A stretch of DNA of 64,000 bases, from contig NZ_JASLGT010000008.1 of assembly GCF_030150205.1 (NCBI RefSeq), forward strand, positions 682,001-746,000. The letters run 5' to 3'. Positions 8,911 through 16,972 of this stretch are shown here, one piece after another. Below the pieces are notes generated by a model. That model was not told the origin of the DNA and ran no database searches. It worked only from the letters and a program-made list of their open reading frames with translations. A program made the translations under genes and the position numbers. This DNA is from Niabella sp. (GTDB lineage Bacteria > Bacteroidota > Bacteroidia > Chitinophagales > Chitinophagaceae). How positions within the stretch are numbered: position 1 is the stretch's first letter; each line of letters starts with the position of its first letter.

Positions 8911-8960
8911 ACCGTTTACAATAAATAGTAGTGGAAAAACATTCCGATTAAAAAACTCGT

Positions 8961-8968
8961 TATTTTTG
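8961..8968 (+). promoter_or_regulatory. -7 promoter box of ppa
   Basis: TATTTTTG matches TAnnTTTG exactly; the predicted 5' leader is about 40 nt. Confidence 0.5.
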
Positions 8969-9015
8969 ATTGAACAGAGGGAACAGGAAGTAACGATCCT
9001 TATTGACTAAAAAAC

Positions 9016-9576
9016 ATGAATACGATGGCAACAATTACACACCCATGGCACGGAGTTAGTTATGGAGCAGGTGCACCGGAAATTGTAAATACGATCATTG
9101 AAATACCGGAAGGATCGCGTGCTAAATACGAAATTGATAAAGAAACGGGGTTGTTAAAGCTGGACAGGGTCATCTATTCTTCCTTCCACTACCCGGTTAA
9201 TTATGGTTTTATTCCCAAAACCCTGGGACAGGATCATGATCCGTTGGATATATTGGTGCTTTGCTCTCAAACCATCCGCTCCTTTTGCCTCGTAAGGGCT
9301 AAGGTGATCGGCAATATGCAGATGATCGACAGCGGGGAGCGGGATGATAAGATCATTGCCGTAGCCATTGACGACCCTTCTGTAAACCACTACGAAAATA
9401 TTGACGAATTACCGCATCACTTCCTGCTGGAAATGCGCAATTTCTTTGAACAATATAAGGTACTTGAAAGCAAAAAAGTAGAGATCGACACCTTCCAGGA
9501 TAAGGAAACAGCGTTGTCCATTATCTCTGAAGCGATCGATTACTACAAGAAAAAGTTTAAAGAAATGCCTGCTTAA
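9016..9576 (+). CDS. ppa: Inorganic pyrophosphatase (soluble family I)
   Basis: This cytoplasmic enzyme hydrolyses pyrophosphate to phosphate and drives biosynthetic reactions forward. The 186-residue protein has the family I core: EIPEGSRAKYEIDKETG (substrate-binding Lys/Glu), YPVNYGFIPKT, and the metal-binding DHDPLDILVL, then KVIGNMQMIDSGERDDKIIAV with the Asp/Lys cluster. Length is normal. The start could be the ATG at 9016 or the one at 9025 (MATITHPW). A secreted protein gene follows 11 bp downstream and is probably co-transcribed. Confidence 0.95.
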   Translation: MNTMATITHPWHGVSYGAGAPEIVNTIIEIPEGSRAKYEIDKETGLLKLDRVIYSSFHYPVNYGFIPKTLGQDHDPLDILVLCSQTIRSFCLVRAKVIGNMQMIDSGERDDKIIAVAIDDPSVNHYENIDELPHHFLLEMRNFFEQYKVLESKKVEIDTFQDKETALSIISEAIDYYKKKFKEMPA

Positions 9577-9587
9577 CGATTTGTTTT

Positions 9588-10253
9588 ATGAAACACCTGC
9601 TTATCATCTTGTTCCTAATAGGAATTGCGGCCCCGGCTTCCGCACAGGAACAATTTTATAAGGTGGTGAAAGAGTATTTCAGGGTAAACCCGTTTGCCGG
9701 GCGGTTTTCAGACTTTGTGAACGCTGTTAAAACGGATCCGGAGCTGAAGGTTACGGAAGACACACCAAAAACAGATACCAGCCTTTTTAACATACAGGGC
9801 GATTACAAAACATTTAATCCATTTGCCATCCGTGCCCGGAGGGTAGAAATGCTCCTGGGAGAAAAGCAGCTGGTGATCCGGCATAAAGACCATGCGCTTG
9901 ACACCTTTGTTTTTTACCAGATCACCGGTTTTTTTGATAGCACTGTTCAAACAGTCAAAGCGGTGCAAAAAGAATACAAAAGGATCTGCAAGAAAATAGC
10001 AAGGGACCTTCCGCAGGGAGAAGAACTTTTACTGACAAAGATCAAGGGCATTCGCGATGGAGCGCTGACCAATCTTACCTCCAAGGGATCATCCTCCCCG
10101 CCCATATCCGTAGGCTGGTATATAAAAGACGGCGGAGAACTGGCATTACTGGTTGCGCTTCGTATGAACTACGTCAATAACCGCGCTGTTCCCCGGGGTG
10201 GTTACTTTTCCATTAGACAATATTTCCAACAGTTCTATCTTCAGGGAGATTAA
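9588..10253 (+). CDS. Secreted protein of unknown function
   Basis: This 221-residue protein has a clear signal peptide (to APASAQ) and no further membrane segment or lipobox, so it is predicted periplasmic or outer-membrane associated. The mature part begins QFYKVVKEYFRVNPFAGRFSDFV and is mixed alpha/beta, with paired Lys-rich helices around residues 125-150. I do not recognise the family. It lies 11 bp after ppa on the same strand, and its last 41 bases overlap the end of the convergent peptidase gene. Confidence 0.65.
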   Translation: MKHLLIILFLIGIAAPASAQEQFYKVVKEYFRVNPFAGRFSDFVNAVKTDPELKVTEDTPKTDTSLFNIQGDYKTFNPFAIRARRVEMLLGEKQLVIRHKDHALDTFVFYQITGFFDSTVQTVKAVQKEYKRICKKIARDLPQGEELLLTKIKGIRDGALTNLTSKGSSSPPISVGWYIKDGGELALLVALRMNYVNNRAVPRGGYFSIRQYFQQFYLQGD

Positions 10254-11028
10254 ACTGCGGCATGCGCTTGATCAGCTTCAGCTGATGGGTACGCTTTCCG
10301 GTTTCACTGTGGATGATCCCCTTTTTGTCGATGGTATCAATCCGCACATTCCCGGAAGAATGGATGATTTTGTCGGGCCCTAAAAGAATGCCCACATGTA
10401 CAATTTCCTGGCGGTCATCAAAGAATGCCAGGTCTCCCACCTGGGCATCCTGCAGTTTCTTCACGGCTTTTCCTTCCTGGGCCTGCTGCCAGGCATCCCG
10501 CAGCAATGCGATCCCCGCCATTTTAAAAATGGTTTGTGCAAAGCCGCTGCAGTCCACGCCCAGTATGGTTTTACCACCCCATAAATAAGGCGCGTTCAGC
10601 CATTGGCGGGCATATTTTTCAATGGCAATACGATAGGCGTCCGGGGTTACTGCTGGGGCTGCAACAGCGCCGTCATAATGATATTCCCAGTTACCAACCG
10701 CTCCCCTGCCCTGTATGGGATTCCATATACTGGCCCCCATGGGTATATGCATGGGCAGCCCGTTTACTTCGATGGTATTTAATAAATCACCCGCCAGGGC
10801 CGGCTGCAGCGGGCTCCGGGCGGTTTCCTTATCAATTTCATGAAACATATGATGGGTAATCCAGCCCTTGTACCCATCGTACAGGCTTTTTACTTTGTAC
10901 CAGCCCTTTTCCTTAAAAGAAAGGATGGCCAGCTTTTCACCGAATAGCAATTGGTTCACCATTTCATATTTATGATGCGGTTTCTTCCGAACCGGTGTCA
11001 CCGGCATCACCACGATCCCATATTTCAT
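10213..11028 (-). CDS. NlpC/P60 (C40) cysteine peptidase with SH3-like domain
   Basis: This 271-residue protein has bacterial SH3-like domains (residues 5-120) and a C-terminal NlpC/P60 peptidase domain with catalytic Cys160 in GVDCSGF, His211 in IVHVGI and a third polar residue His223 in IIHSSG. The architecture matches the YkfC/dipeptidyl-peptidase VI group, which cuts gamma-D-Glu-containing muropeptides during wall recycling. No signal peptide is visible, consistent with a cytoplasmic recycling role. It converges on, and overlaps by 41 bp, the secreted-protein gene ending at 10253. Confidence 0.88.
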   Translation of the reverse strand: MKYGIVVMPVTPVRKKPHHKYEMVNQLLFGEKLAILSFKEKGWYKVKSLYDGYKGWITHHMFHEIDKETARSPLQPALAGDLLNTIEVNGLPMHIPMGASIWNPIQGRGAVGNWEYHYDGAVAAPAVTPDAYRIAIEKYARQWLNAPYLWGGKTILGVDCSGFAQTIFKMAGIALLRDAWQQAQEGKAVKKLQDAQVGDLAFFDDRQEIVHVGILLGPDKIIHSSGNVRIDTIDKKGIIHSETGKRTHQLKLIKRMPQFNLPEDRTVGNIV

Positions 11029-11084
11029 AGCTCTGTTTTTAAAGAAGGATAAAGATAAATATTAAAGTCAGAAGTGAGCGGTTA

Positions 11085-11625
11085 GCTTTTAGCGTTTAGC
11101 TGTTAGCCATCAGTTTTCAGTTATCAGTTATCAGCTATCAGCGATTAGCCATCAGTTATCAGTCTTCAGTTTTCAGCTTTGCATTCGCCATCGGTGATCT
11201 GGAATCTGGTACCAAATGGGATCTATTCCGGAGCTTTAAACAACGTTTAGCATTCAGCGTTTAGCATTTAGCACCCGTAAGCGTAAATCATTTTGTATGT
11301 TTGAAAAATCACCAGGTCCCCCTGTCTCCATATCCCCAAAAGCTATCCGCGTTTAGCTTTCAGCCATCAGTCTTCAGTTTTCAGTGTTCAGTTTTCAGCG
11401 TTCAGTCTCAGTTATCAGTCATGCTCAGGTGATCACACCTCTATTGAGGGATAGCATTGAGTAACAGATCTGCATATCACGAACGGAATCATCTGATAAC
11501 TGATTGCTGAATCTGATAGCTATTGTGAGGCGTGTTTAGCATTGACGAGTATAAAACCGGATTTAACCCGCCTCGGCGGGCAGGCCTGTAACTTTAAACA
11601 TTAAACCTCCCTCATTGATATGGAA
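11085..11625. repeat. Composite heptamer repeat region
   Basis: Most of this 0.5-kb gap is degenerate 7-bp repeats: TCAGTTA/TCAGCTA/TTAGCCA at 11105-11180, GCGTTTA/GCATTCA at 11245-11275, and TCAGTCT/TCAGTTT at 11355-11425. It includes a CCCCCTGTCTCC module (11317-11328) seen beside other arrays. The right end (11550-11607) is a copy of the dispersed element of about 60 bp that ends in AACTTTAAAC. No gene was seen in it. Confidence 0.75.
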
Positions 11626-11672
11626 TCTTTACATTCTTGCATCTTATCAATAGTTTAAATACCTTTATTTGC

Positions 11673-12251
11673 GTGAACCAAAGCCGTTATGACCATATAG
11701 GCGACCAGGAATTGCTCCGCCGGTATCTGCAGGACCACGACAGTGCGTGGCTGGGGATCCTTCTGGAGCGGTATACATTGCTGCTCTTTGGGGTATGCAT
11801 GAAATACCTTAAAGATGAAACCCAGGCACAGGATGCCGTTCAGCAGATCTTCCTGAAGGTAGTGCAGGAAGTGCACAAGTACCGGATCGACTATTTTAAA
11901 TCCTGGTTATACACGGTGGCCAAGAATCATTGCCTTACGGTATTACGCGATAAAAAGCGGAACATTCCCGTGGCATTAACCGAAAACGATCAGATCGCTG
12001 ATGAGCCGGAAGAAGTGCCGGAACAGGAAGCCATCAGTCCTGAACTGTTGAAAGACGCCCTGGATGCGCTGAGCGAGGAGCAGCGACAATCAGTAATTTT
12101 GTTTTACCTGAAGAAAAAGAGTTACCAGGAAATCAGCGCGTCCGAAGGATATAGCTTGTTGCAGGTAAAGAGTTATATTCAGAACGGCAAGCGGAACCTG
12201 AAATTGCTGATTCAAAAAATGCTTAAAAAAGCAAAAAAAGAGAATGGCTGA
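11673..12251 (+). CDS. ECF-type RNA polymerase sigma factor
   Basis: This 192-residue sigma-70 family protein has region 2 (YTLLLFGVCMKYLKDETQAQDAVQQIFLKV, then FKSWLYTVAKNHCL) and region 4 (DALDALSEEQRQSVILFYLKKKSYQEISASEGYSLLQVKSYIQNGKRNLK). It would direct RNA polymerase to a small regulon. The longer frame opens with TTG at 11637, but that triplet sits in a likely -7 box (CATTCTTG), so GTG at 11673 is the better start. It overlaps the next gene, a membrane anti-sigma candidate, by 8 bp, the classic sigma/anti-sigma arrangement. Confidence 0.85.
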   Translation: MNQSRYDHIGDQELLRRYLQDHDSAWLGILLERYTLLLFGVCMKYLKDETQAQDAVQQIFLKVVQEVHKYRIDYFKSWLYTVAKNHCLTVLRDKKRNIPVALTENDQIADEPEEVPEQEAISPELLKDALDALSEEQRQSVILFYLKKKSYQEISASEGYSLLQVKSYIQNGKRNLKLLIQKMLKKAKKENG

Positions 12252-12606
12252 AGATTTAAAAGACATATTATCCCATCTGAATAAAAATGTAAGCCAGGAA
12301 ACCCTGCTCCGTTACCTGAAGAAAGAGCTGGGCAAGGAAGAAGAGCATGAGGTAGAACGGCAATTACTGGAGGATGCGTTTTATAATGATGCAGCAGAAG
12401 GTTTACAGGAAGTGGAAAACCCGGAGCGGTTAGTGCTGATTGCCGAAGCCCTGAACCGCGACCTGAGAAAACGCACCGAAAAGAAAAGAAATGCCCGCAA
12501 TAAACGGCATCTGCAACCCCAGTGGTGGCTTTATTTTTCCATCCTCATCCTGCTGATCCTGCTGGTGCTGGTATATCTGCTGCTTCACGGGAAAATGGCA
12601 AGTTGA
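12244..12606 (+). CDS. Small membrane anti-sigma factor candidate
   Basis: This 120-residue protein has a cytoplasmic helical region (ETLLRYLKKELGKEEEHEVERQ) of the kind found in Bacteroidota anti-sigma factors, a basic stretch, and one transmembrane helix at about 95-114. Only a few residues remain outside. Position and 8-bp overlap with the sigma gene imply it binds and holds that sigma factor. The near-absent periplasmic domain means signal sensing would have to come from the membrane or a partner. Confidence 0.65.
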   Translation: MAEDLKDILSHLNKNVSQETLLRYLKKELGKEEEHEVERQLLEDAFYNDAAEGLQEVENPERLVLIAEALNRDLRKRTEKKRNARNKRHLQPQWWLYFSILILLILLVLVYLLLHGKMAS

Positions 12607-12739
12607 TCACAATCAACGAATTACCGGTTAAGCAACCGCGTTTGTGCGTTGAATGTGCACAAAATGAACTCAACATTAAGTTTGTATTAACTTTACATTA
12701 ATTCTTTTAACAAACGCCCCATCCCTTCGTTTCCGGTTG

Positions 12740-12747
12740 TACCTTTG
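12740..12747 (+). promoter_or_regulatory. -7 promoter box of the gene at 12766
   Basis: TACCTTTG matches TAnnTTTG exactly, 18 nt before the ATG. It also shows that the longer upstream reading frame (12745) is not the start. Confidence 0.6.
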
Positions 12748-12765
12748 CAGCATAAATTTTTTGTT

Positions 12766-13230
12766 ATGCAATGGAAGACTATTACATCCAGCCTAGGTAG
12801 TACCGGATTTGGATTGTGGTACAATGGTCAAAAAATGCTAACCCTTGCCTACAAACCGAAATCCGATTCGGTTTACCTGGAATCAAAAGATGGGGAAAAA
12901 AGACTGTTTCATTATAAAAAGAAAGGTCTTTTTAAGAACAAGCGGGTATTACAAAATGAATATGGGGCAGAACTGGGTAAAATTTCCCGGGAAGGACGCC
13001 AGAAATACATTGAAGTAGACGACAAACGGTTTTACCTGAATTTTAAGAATGACAATAACAATGTTATTGAGATCATCGACGAGGCCGGTCAAAAACCGGT
13101 AGCTGTTTGTTCCGTGGAAGGCGATAACCCAAGTGATGCTACCAATTATAGCCTGCTTATGGTTATGTGCTTTTACCTGTTTCAGCCAAAAAATCATAAC
13201 CAGATCGTTGCTGCAAGAGCCGCGATCTAA
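12766..13230 (+). CDS. Small cytoplasmic protein of unknown function
   Basis: This 154-residue protein has no signal peptide or membrane segment. It is rich in alternating strands and charged turns (LAYKPKSDSVYLESKDGEKRLF, FYLNFKNDNNNVIEIID), suggesting an all-beta fold similar to scramblase/LURP-like or PH-like domains, but I cannot assign it. The start is fixed by a -7 box immediately upstream. It converges on the Mur ligase gene with a 4-bp overlap and has its own promoter. Confidence 0.65.
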   Translation: MQWKTITSSLGSTGFGLWYNGQKMLTLAYKPKSDSVYLESKDGEKRLFHYKKKGLFKNKRVLQNEYGAELGKISREGRQKYIEVDDKRFYLNFKNDNNNVIEIIDEAGQKPVAVCSVEGDNPSDATNYSLLMVMCFYLFQPKNHNQIVAARAAI

Positions 13231-14606
13231 AGCTCGTTGTAAATCCTTTTAGCAAATTGCTCCAGCGAAGGATCCCGCGCGCCCATTAGCAGCAAGGTGG
13301 TGCCCGGCTGCAGATGACTGCCTGCTGCGGAAAGCAGCTGGTCCCGGTTCTCTACAAAATAGGCATTTTTACCTGCCGCTTTCAGATCACCGATCAGGTC
13401 TCCGGCAGAAATATCTTTTGTAGTAGTTCCCCCGGCATAAAAAATCTCGCTCATCCAGATCTCATCCTGTGGTCTTAACGCATTGCCGATTTCTTCCACA
13501 AACTCTTTACGTAAAAATTTGGTAGGTGTATACCCATGGGGCTGAAACCAGGCCACCACTTTGTCCGACACCGGCTGACAGGAACGGATGGCCGCCGCAC
13601 ATTTAACGGGATTATGCGCAAAATCATCGACCACCCAAACCCCGTTCTTTTGGCCAAGGACCTGTGCCCGGCGGTAAATACCTTCATATTGTTTCAATGC
13701 AGCGGCAGCTGTTTCAAGGGATACGCCGGCAAGTGCCGCGGCAGTGGCCGCAGCCACCGCATTTTCCATATTATGATGTCCCAGCAGGTTCAGTTCAAAT
13801 GGTTGCCCATTGAGCGCAAAAGATATGTGGAAGCCGTTCTGTACAAAACCGGTTGCCCGAAACCCTGCACCAGCACCGTTTCCATCCACACAAAAATCAT
13901 TGGCCGGATCTGCAGATAATTTTGCAGCATGCGCGTTCGACCGGTTTACACAAAAACGGTTGCTGTTGTTTTTAAAGGTCTCAAATACCTGCATCAATTC
14001 TCCCAGCTCTTTATGATCCTTTTCAATATTCAGTAATAAGCCCACTTCGGGATGATATTGCACAATGGACCCATCACTTTCATCGGCCTCAATGACCAGC
14101 CAGTCCCCGGCACCTACAAAGGCATTCCCTATTTTTCCCTTTTTTATCAGGGTTACCAATCCTGCCCCGCTGATCACCGAGGGCTGCAGGCCTCCCTGTT
14201 GCAAAATATCGAACAACATACCGGTAGTGGTGCTTTTACCACTGGTACCACCTACGGCAATGGTCTTTTTACTGGCAGCGATCAGCGCCAGGAGTTCGGA
14301 GCGGTGCATCACCGGAATATTCAATGCTCTGGCCTTCCGGATCTCCTCTACCGTATCTTCGATGGCCGTGGATGCCACGATCAGGTCTGTGTCCGGTGTA
14401 ATTCCCTCCCCGTTTTGTAAAAAACAACGGATTCCTTCAGCTTCCAGCTTTACCTTAATATCCCCGGCTTTCCCCTCGTTAAAAAACCGGTCGCTTCCGG
14501 AAACATTCTTTCCAATACCCTGTAAATACTGTGCAATCGCACTCATGCCGGCGCCGGCAATACCAATAAAAAAAGGGTTGTTGATTTTTTGCAAATCAAT
14601 ATTCAT
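13227..14606 (-). CDS. Mur ligase family protein (Mpl/MurC-like)
   Basis: This 459-residue ATP-dependent amide ligase has the MurC-type N-terminal UDP-binding domain (IGIAGAGMSAIAQYL), a central ATPase domain with P-loop GGTSGKST (119-126) and a C-terminal domain with DDFAHNPVKC. Layout and length fit the Mpl group, which re-attaches recovered tripeptide to UDP-MurNAc, or a second MurC (adds L-Ala). Neighbouring recycling-type peptidase YkfC-like (10213) slightly favours Mpl. A longer frame reaches 14699, but the conserved N-terminus begins at 14606, and a GACATTTG box at 14627-14634 lies just upstream. Confidence 0.85.
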   Translation of the reverse strand: MNIDLQKINNPFFIGIAGAGMSAIAQYLQGIGKNVSGSDRFFNEGKAGDIKVKLEAEGIRCFLQNGEGITPDTDLIVASTAIEDTVEEIRKARALNIPVMHRSELLALIAASKKTIAVGGTSGKSTTTGMLFDILQQGGLQPSVISGAGLVTLIKKGKIGNAFVGAGDWLVIEADESDGSIVQYHPEVGLLLNIEKDHKELGELMQVFETFKNNSNRFCVNRSNAHAAKLSADPANDFCVDGNGAGAGFRATGFVQNGFHISFALNGQPFELNLLGHHNMENAVAAATAAALAGVSLETAAAALKQYEGIYRRAQVLGQKNGVWVVDDFAHNPVKCAAAIRSCQPVSDKVVAWFQPHGYTPTKFLRKEFVEEIGNALRPQDEIWMSEIFYAGGTTTKDISAGDLIGDLKAAGKNAYFVENRDQLLSAAGSHLQPGTTLLLMGARDPSLEQFAKRIYNEL

Positions 14607-14770
14607 GTTGTCTGGCTTAGTTGCTGCAAATGTCGGGAAACGGTTAATGCTTTCAAAAACGGATTTGGAGGGATCCCGGAAAAATGCCCGTATACCCATC
14701 CGCTAAAAAACAATCTGTAAGGTCAGCGAAAAAGCCCGTTTGCATGTGCACCGATGAATTGCTTTTAAAG

Positions 14771-15331
14771 CTATACTTCCTTGTCTTTATAAAACCGGAT
14801 CATCTGGCCATAATCCCATTTACGCTGTAACGCGTAAATGCACCGGGTAATGCGGGTAATCTTCGTGGCATCTGTTTTTGCCGCATCCACCCACTTGCTG
14901 AAATAACTCTGGCGTGAGGGCGCCAGCGACCTAAAAAATGCAAGTACCTCGGGCTCTTCAGCTAAACAATCCAGCAGTTCTTTATTGAGCTCATATTTTT
15001 TGGGGTCCAGCTGCAATTGCAGTTCCACCAGTGCGCCTTCCTTTTTACGGATGCCCTTCCGCATGGTAGCATTCACCGGCAGGATAAAATTTCCCCCGCC
15101 CATGGGCAGCAGGGAAACGCCGGCAATCTTATGGCTGTCGATGGTGCCCTTTACCAGGAAGCTTTTTTTATTGCCCGGCAGCAATTCCTGTGCAAGATCG
15201 GCCGGCACTTCAATATAGGTCCAGCCCGTCTTATCGCCATTTTCGCCAAACTTCATCAATCTTGCGGTTAAAGAAACAGTAGCCTGCTTTTTCATGTGAT
15301 AAAGTTCCGGCATCTGCCGTAAAATTTTCAT
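14771..15331 (-). CDS. DUF1905/YdeI-type protein
   Basis: This 186-residue protein has an N-terminal DUF1905 domain (TARLMKFGENGDKTGWTYIEVP, FLVKGTIDSHKIAGVSLLPMGGG) and a C-terminal YdeI/OmdA segment (FRSLAPSRQSYFSKWVDAAKTDATKITRI). Such proteins are common in soil Bacteroidota; biochemical role is unknown. Starts at 15331 (MKILRQM) or 15295 (MKKQAT) are possible; domain conservation begins after the second, while an AATTTTTG box sits just upstream of the first. The first 20 bases of the longer start belong to a duplicated segment also found at 16914. Confidence 0.75.
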   Translation of the reverse strand: MKILRQMPELYHMKKQATVSLTARLMKFGENGDKTGWTYIEVPADLAQELLPGNKKSFLVKGTIDSHKIAGVSLLPMGGGNFILPVNATMRKGIRKKEGALVELQLQLDPKKYELNKELLDCLAEEPEVLAFFRSLAPSRQSYFSKWVDAAKTDATKITRITRCIYALQRKWDYGQMIRFYKDKEV

Positions 15332-15369
15332 ATCCCTGCAAAAATTTTTCAGATAAAATCCGGACTTAT
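15311..15369. repeat. Duplicated 59-bp segment, copy 1
   Basis: By eye, 50 of 59 positions match bases 16914-16972. This copy contains the minus-strand start codon and -7-like box of the DUF1905 gene. Confidence 0.7.
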
Positions 15370-15563
15370 CCGGCAGATCATTCTGCTTTATATGTGCAAG
15401 GTGCGCCCGGGAACCACCCAGGGATTAAATTGACAAAAAACCTGGGCATGCGGTTACAGGTTGCCGGACAATGGCCTGAACCGGGCGCTAAAACGAGCAT
15501 ACCCACTGCACTTGCTGCTTGCTTACAGGAAGGTTGTCATTTGCCGGTTTTTAACAAAAATTA

Positions 15564-15595
15564 TTTGCTTTTGGCCTTCAATAGTTGTATATTTA
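15564..15595 (+). promoter_or_regulatory. Promoter of the coiled-coil gene (-33 and -7)
   Basis: TTTG at 15564-15567 and TATATTTA at 15588-15595 are separated by 20 nt, the spacing of the Bacteroidota primary promoter; the -7 box has one mismatch. It is one of the few sites here with both boxes. Confidence 0.55.
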
Positions 15596-15624
15596 TTTTA
15601 ATATATAACCAAAAATGAAACGTT

Positions 15625-16230
15625 ATGGCCATCTATGATTTAACAGGGCTGTTAACCGTCACCGATTGTGATGTGGCCCTTAAAACCGTATCCAAAACCA
15701 TCGCAAAACTGCAAAAGAAAAGAGATGTGCTTGAGCACAGGCTGGAAGTGCACGAAGAGATGGTGTTCAAAGTAACGGAAGAACGCCGCAGCCTTGAGCT
15801 GGACGTATTACTCCTTAATAGCAGATTATCCAGGATGGAGGAAGGCTACCGGGCCCGGGAATGCCGCTATCAAATACACCGCGCCGAATGCCGGATCGAA
15901 TTCCTGGATCTCCGCCTGGAAAAATACAGCCAACCGATGCTGCTGGTAAAGCAATTTCATCTGAACCAGGTACGGTCTGCACTGGAAGACGCCGTACAAT
16001 TTAAAGCGGAACTGGAAGCACACCGTACCGCATTGCTGCAGGAAGCAGCAGCTCAGCAACCCGCCATTGCAGCAGCACCGGTAACCACTATGATGCCGCT
16101 CACTCCTGTACCACAGCCAACGCAGCGCCCCGATCACCTGGCACAGCCGAAACCGGTTGCCCGGTTTTTGCACAAGCGAACCGGTAAACGGTTCCCGAAG
16201 ACCAAACAGGCCATGAGGCGGGCCGGATAG
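15625..16230 (+). CDS. Coiled-coil protein of unknown function
   Basis: This 201-residue protein has no signal peptide. Residues 15-145 are almost entirely charged amphipathic helix (TIAKLQKKRDVLEHRLEVHE, EERRSLELDVLLLNSRLS), strongly predicted coiled coil. The last 55 residues are Ala/Pro/Thr-rich and end in a very basic tail (FLHKRTGKRFPKTKQAMRR). The basic tail could bind nucleic acid or membrane, but this is a guess. It stands alone between the DUF1905 gene and a long repeat region. No family recognised. Confidence 0.6.
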   Translation: MAIYDLTGLLTVTDCDVALKTVSKTIAKLQKKRDVLEHRLEVHEEMVFKVTEERRSLELDVLLLNSRLSRMEEGYRARECRYQIHRAECRIEFLDLRLEKYSQPMLLVKQFHLNQVRSALEDAVQFKAELEAHRTALLQEAAAQQPAIAAAPVTTMMPLTPVPQPTQRPDHLAQPKPVARFLHKRTGKRFPKTKQAMRRAG

Positions 16231-16294
16231 GACTGCTCCCTATATATACCCGGAGCCATTTGAACGTGCATCCGATCTGCCAATAATAAATCGA

Positions 16295-16787
16295 TGTTGT
16301 TCCCTAAGCGATTTTTATAGTTGCTGCAGATAGTCAATTGCAGGTCTGATTTAACCGCGAAGGACGCAATGTATCCGAAATGGTCGCAACGAAAATCGCT
16401 GGTCATCCCGGTTCCCTGCGTGCCCTTGCAGTTGCGGTAAAATGGAATCATGAATGGTATGATTGCCGCAGATGCGCTGATTGCGGTTCGATTTAACCGC
16501 AATGTGCAATGTATCCGCAGTGGTCGCAACGAAGGTTATTGGGCTAAATGCCTTCAGGAGCGCTGCAAGCGAACCTTTCATTCTTTGCGGTTTAAGGTGT
16601 AACCGCAACGCCCGCAAAGAAACCGCAACGGTCGCAGGAAAGATCGAATGTCCTCGCGTCCTTGGCGAAAAACCTCGCGCTCCTTGCGGTTTGGCAGTTA
16701 ACCACAATGTGCAATGTATCCGCAATGGTCGCCATGAAAATCGCTGGTCATCCCGGTTCCTTGCGTGGCTCTTGCAGTTGCATTCAC
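16295..16787. repeat. Four tandem AACCGCAA...TTGCGGTT hairpin units
   Basis: Four units of 87-99 bp lie head to tail at 16353-16439, 16495-16593, 16601-16692 and 16699-16787. Each begins AACCGCRA or a variant, contains internal CGCAA/GGTCGCAA words, and ends with the reverse complement type TTGCGGTT/GTTGCGGT, so each can fold. A leader (16295-16321, TCCCTAAGCGATTTTTATAG) precedes them and is also found before the distant copy at 34586. No gene was seen in this 0.7-kb gap. Confidence 0.75.
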
Positions 16788-16913
16788 CCACCACGGTGCC
16801 AGGATTCGGGTAGCTGTACCGGTCCGCCTTCTGTCTTTTTACCCTCGGCTATCCACGTAACAGCGGCCCGGCCGGGCAGATCGCGTCCTGCTTCTTCCTG
16901 AATACTTTTATAG

Positions 16914-16972
16914 CATCTGCCGCAAAATTTTCATTTCTTTGCAAAAATTTTCCGGATAAAAATCGGACATAT
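16914..16972. repeat. Duplicated 59-bp segment, copy 2
   Basis: Matches 15311-15369 at about 50 of 59 positions. On the minus strand it still reads ATG-AAA-ATT-TTG-CGG-CAG-ATG (MKILRQM) and then stops after one more codon. On the plus strand it supplies the promoter-like TTTCTTTG (16934-16941) of the FAD gene. Confidence 0.7.

Noticed and set aside
14607..14699. N-terminal extension of the Mur ligase
   Set aside because: The extension is not conserved-looking, and a -7-like box lies within it, so translation most likely begins at 14606.
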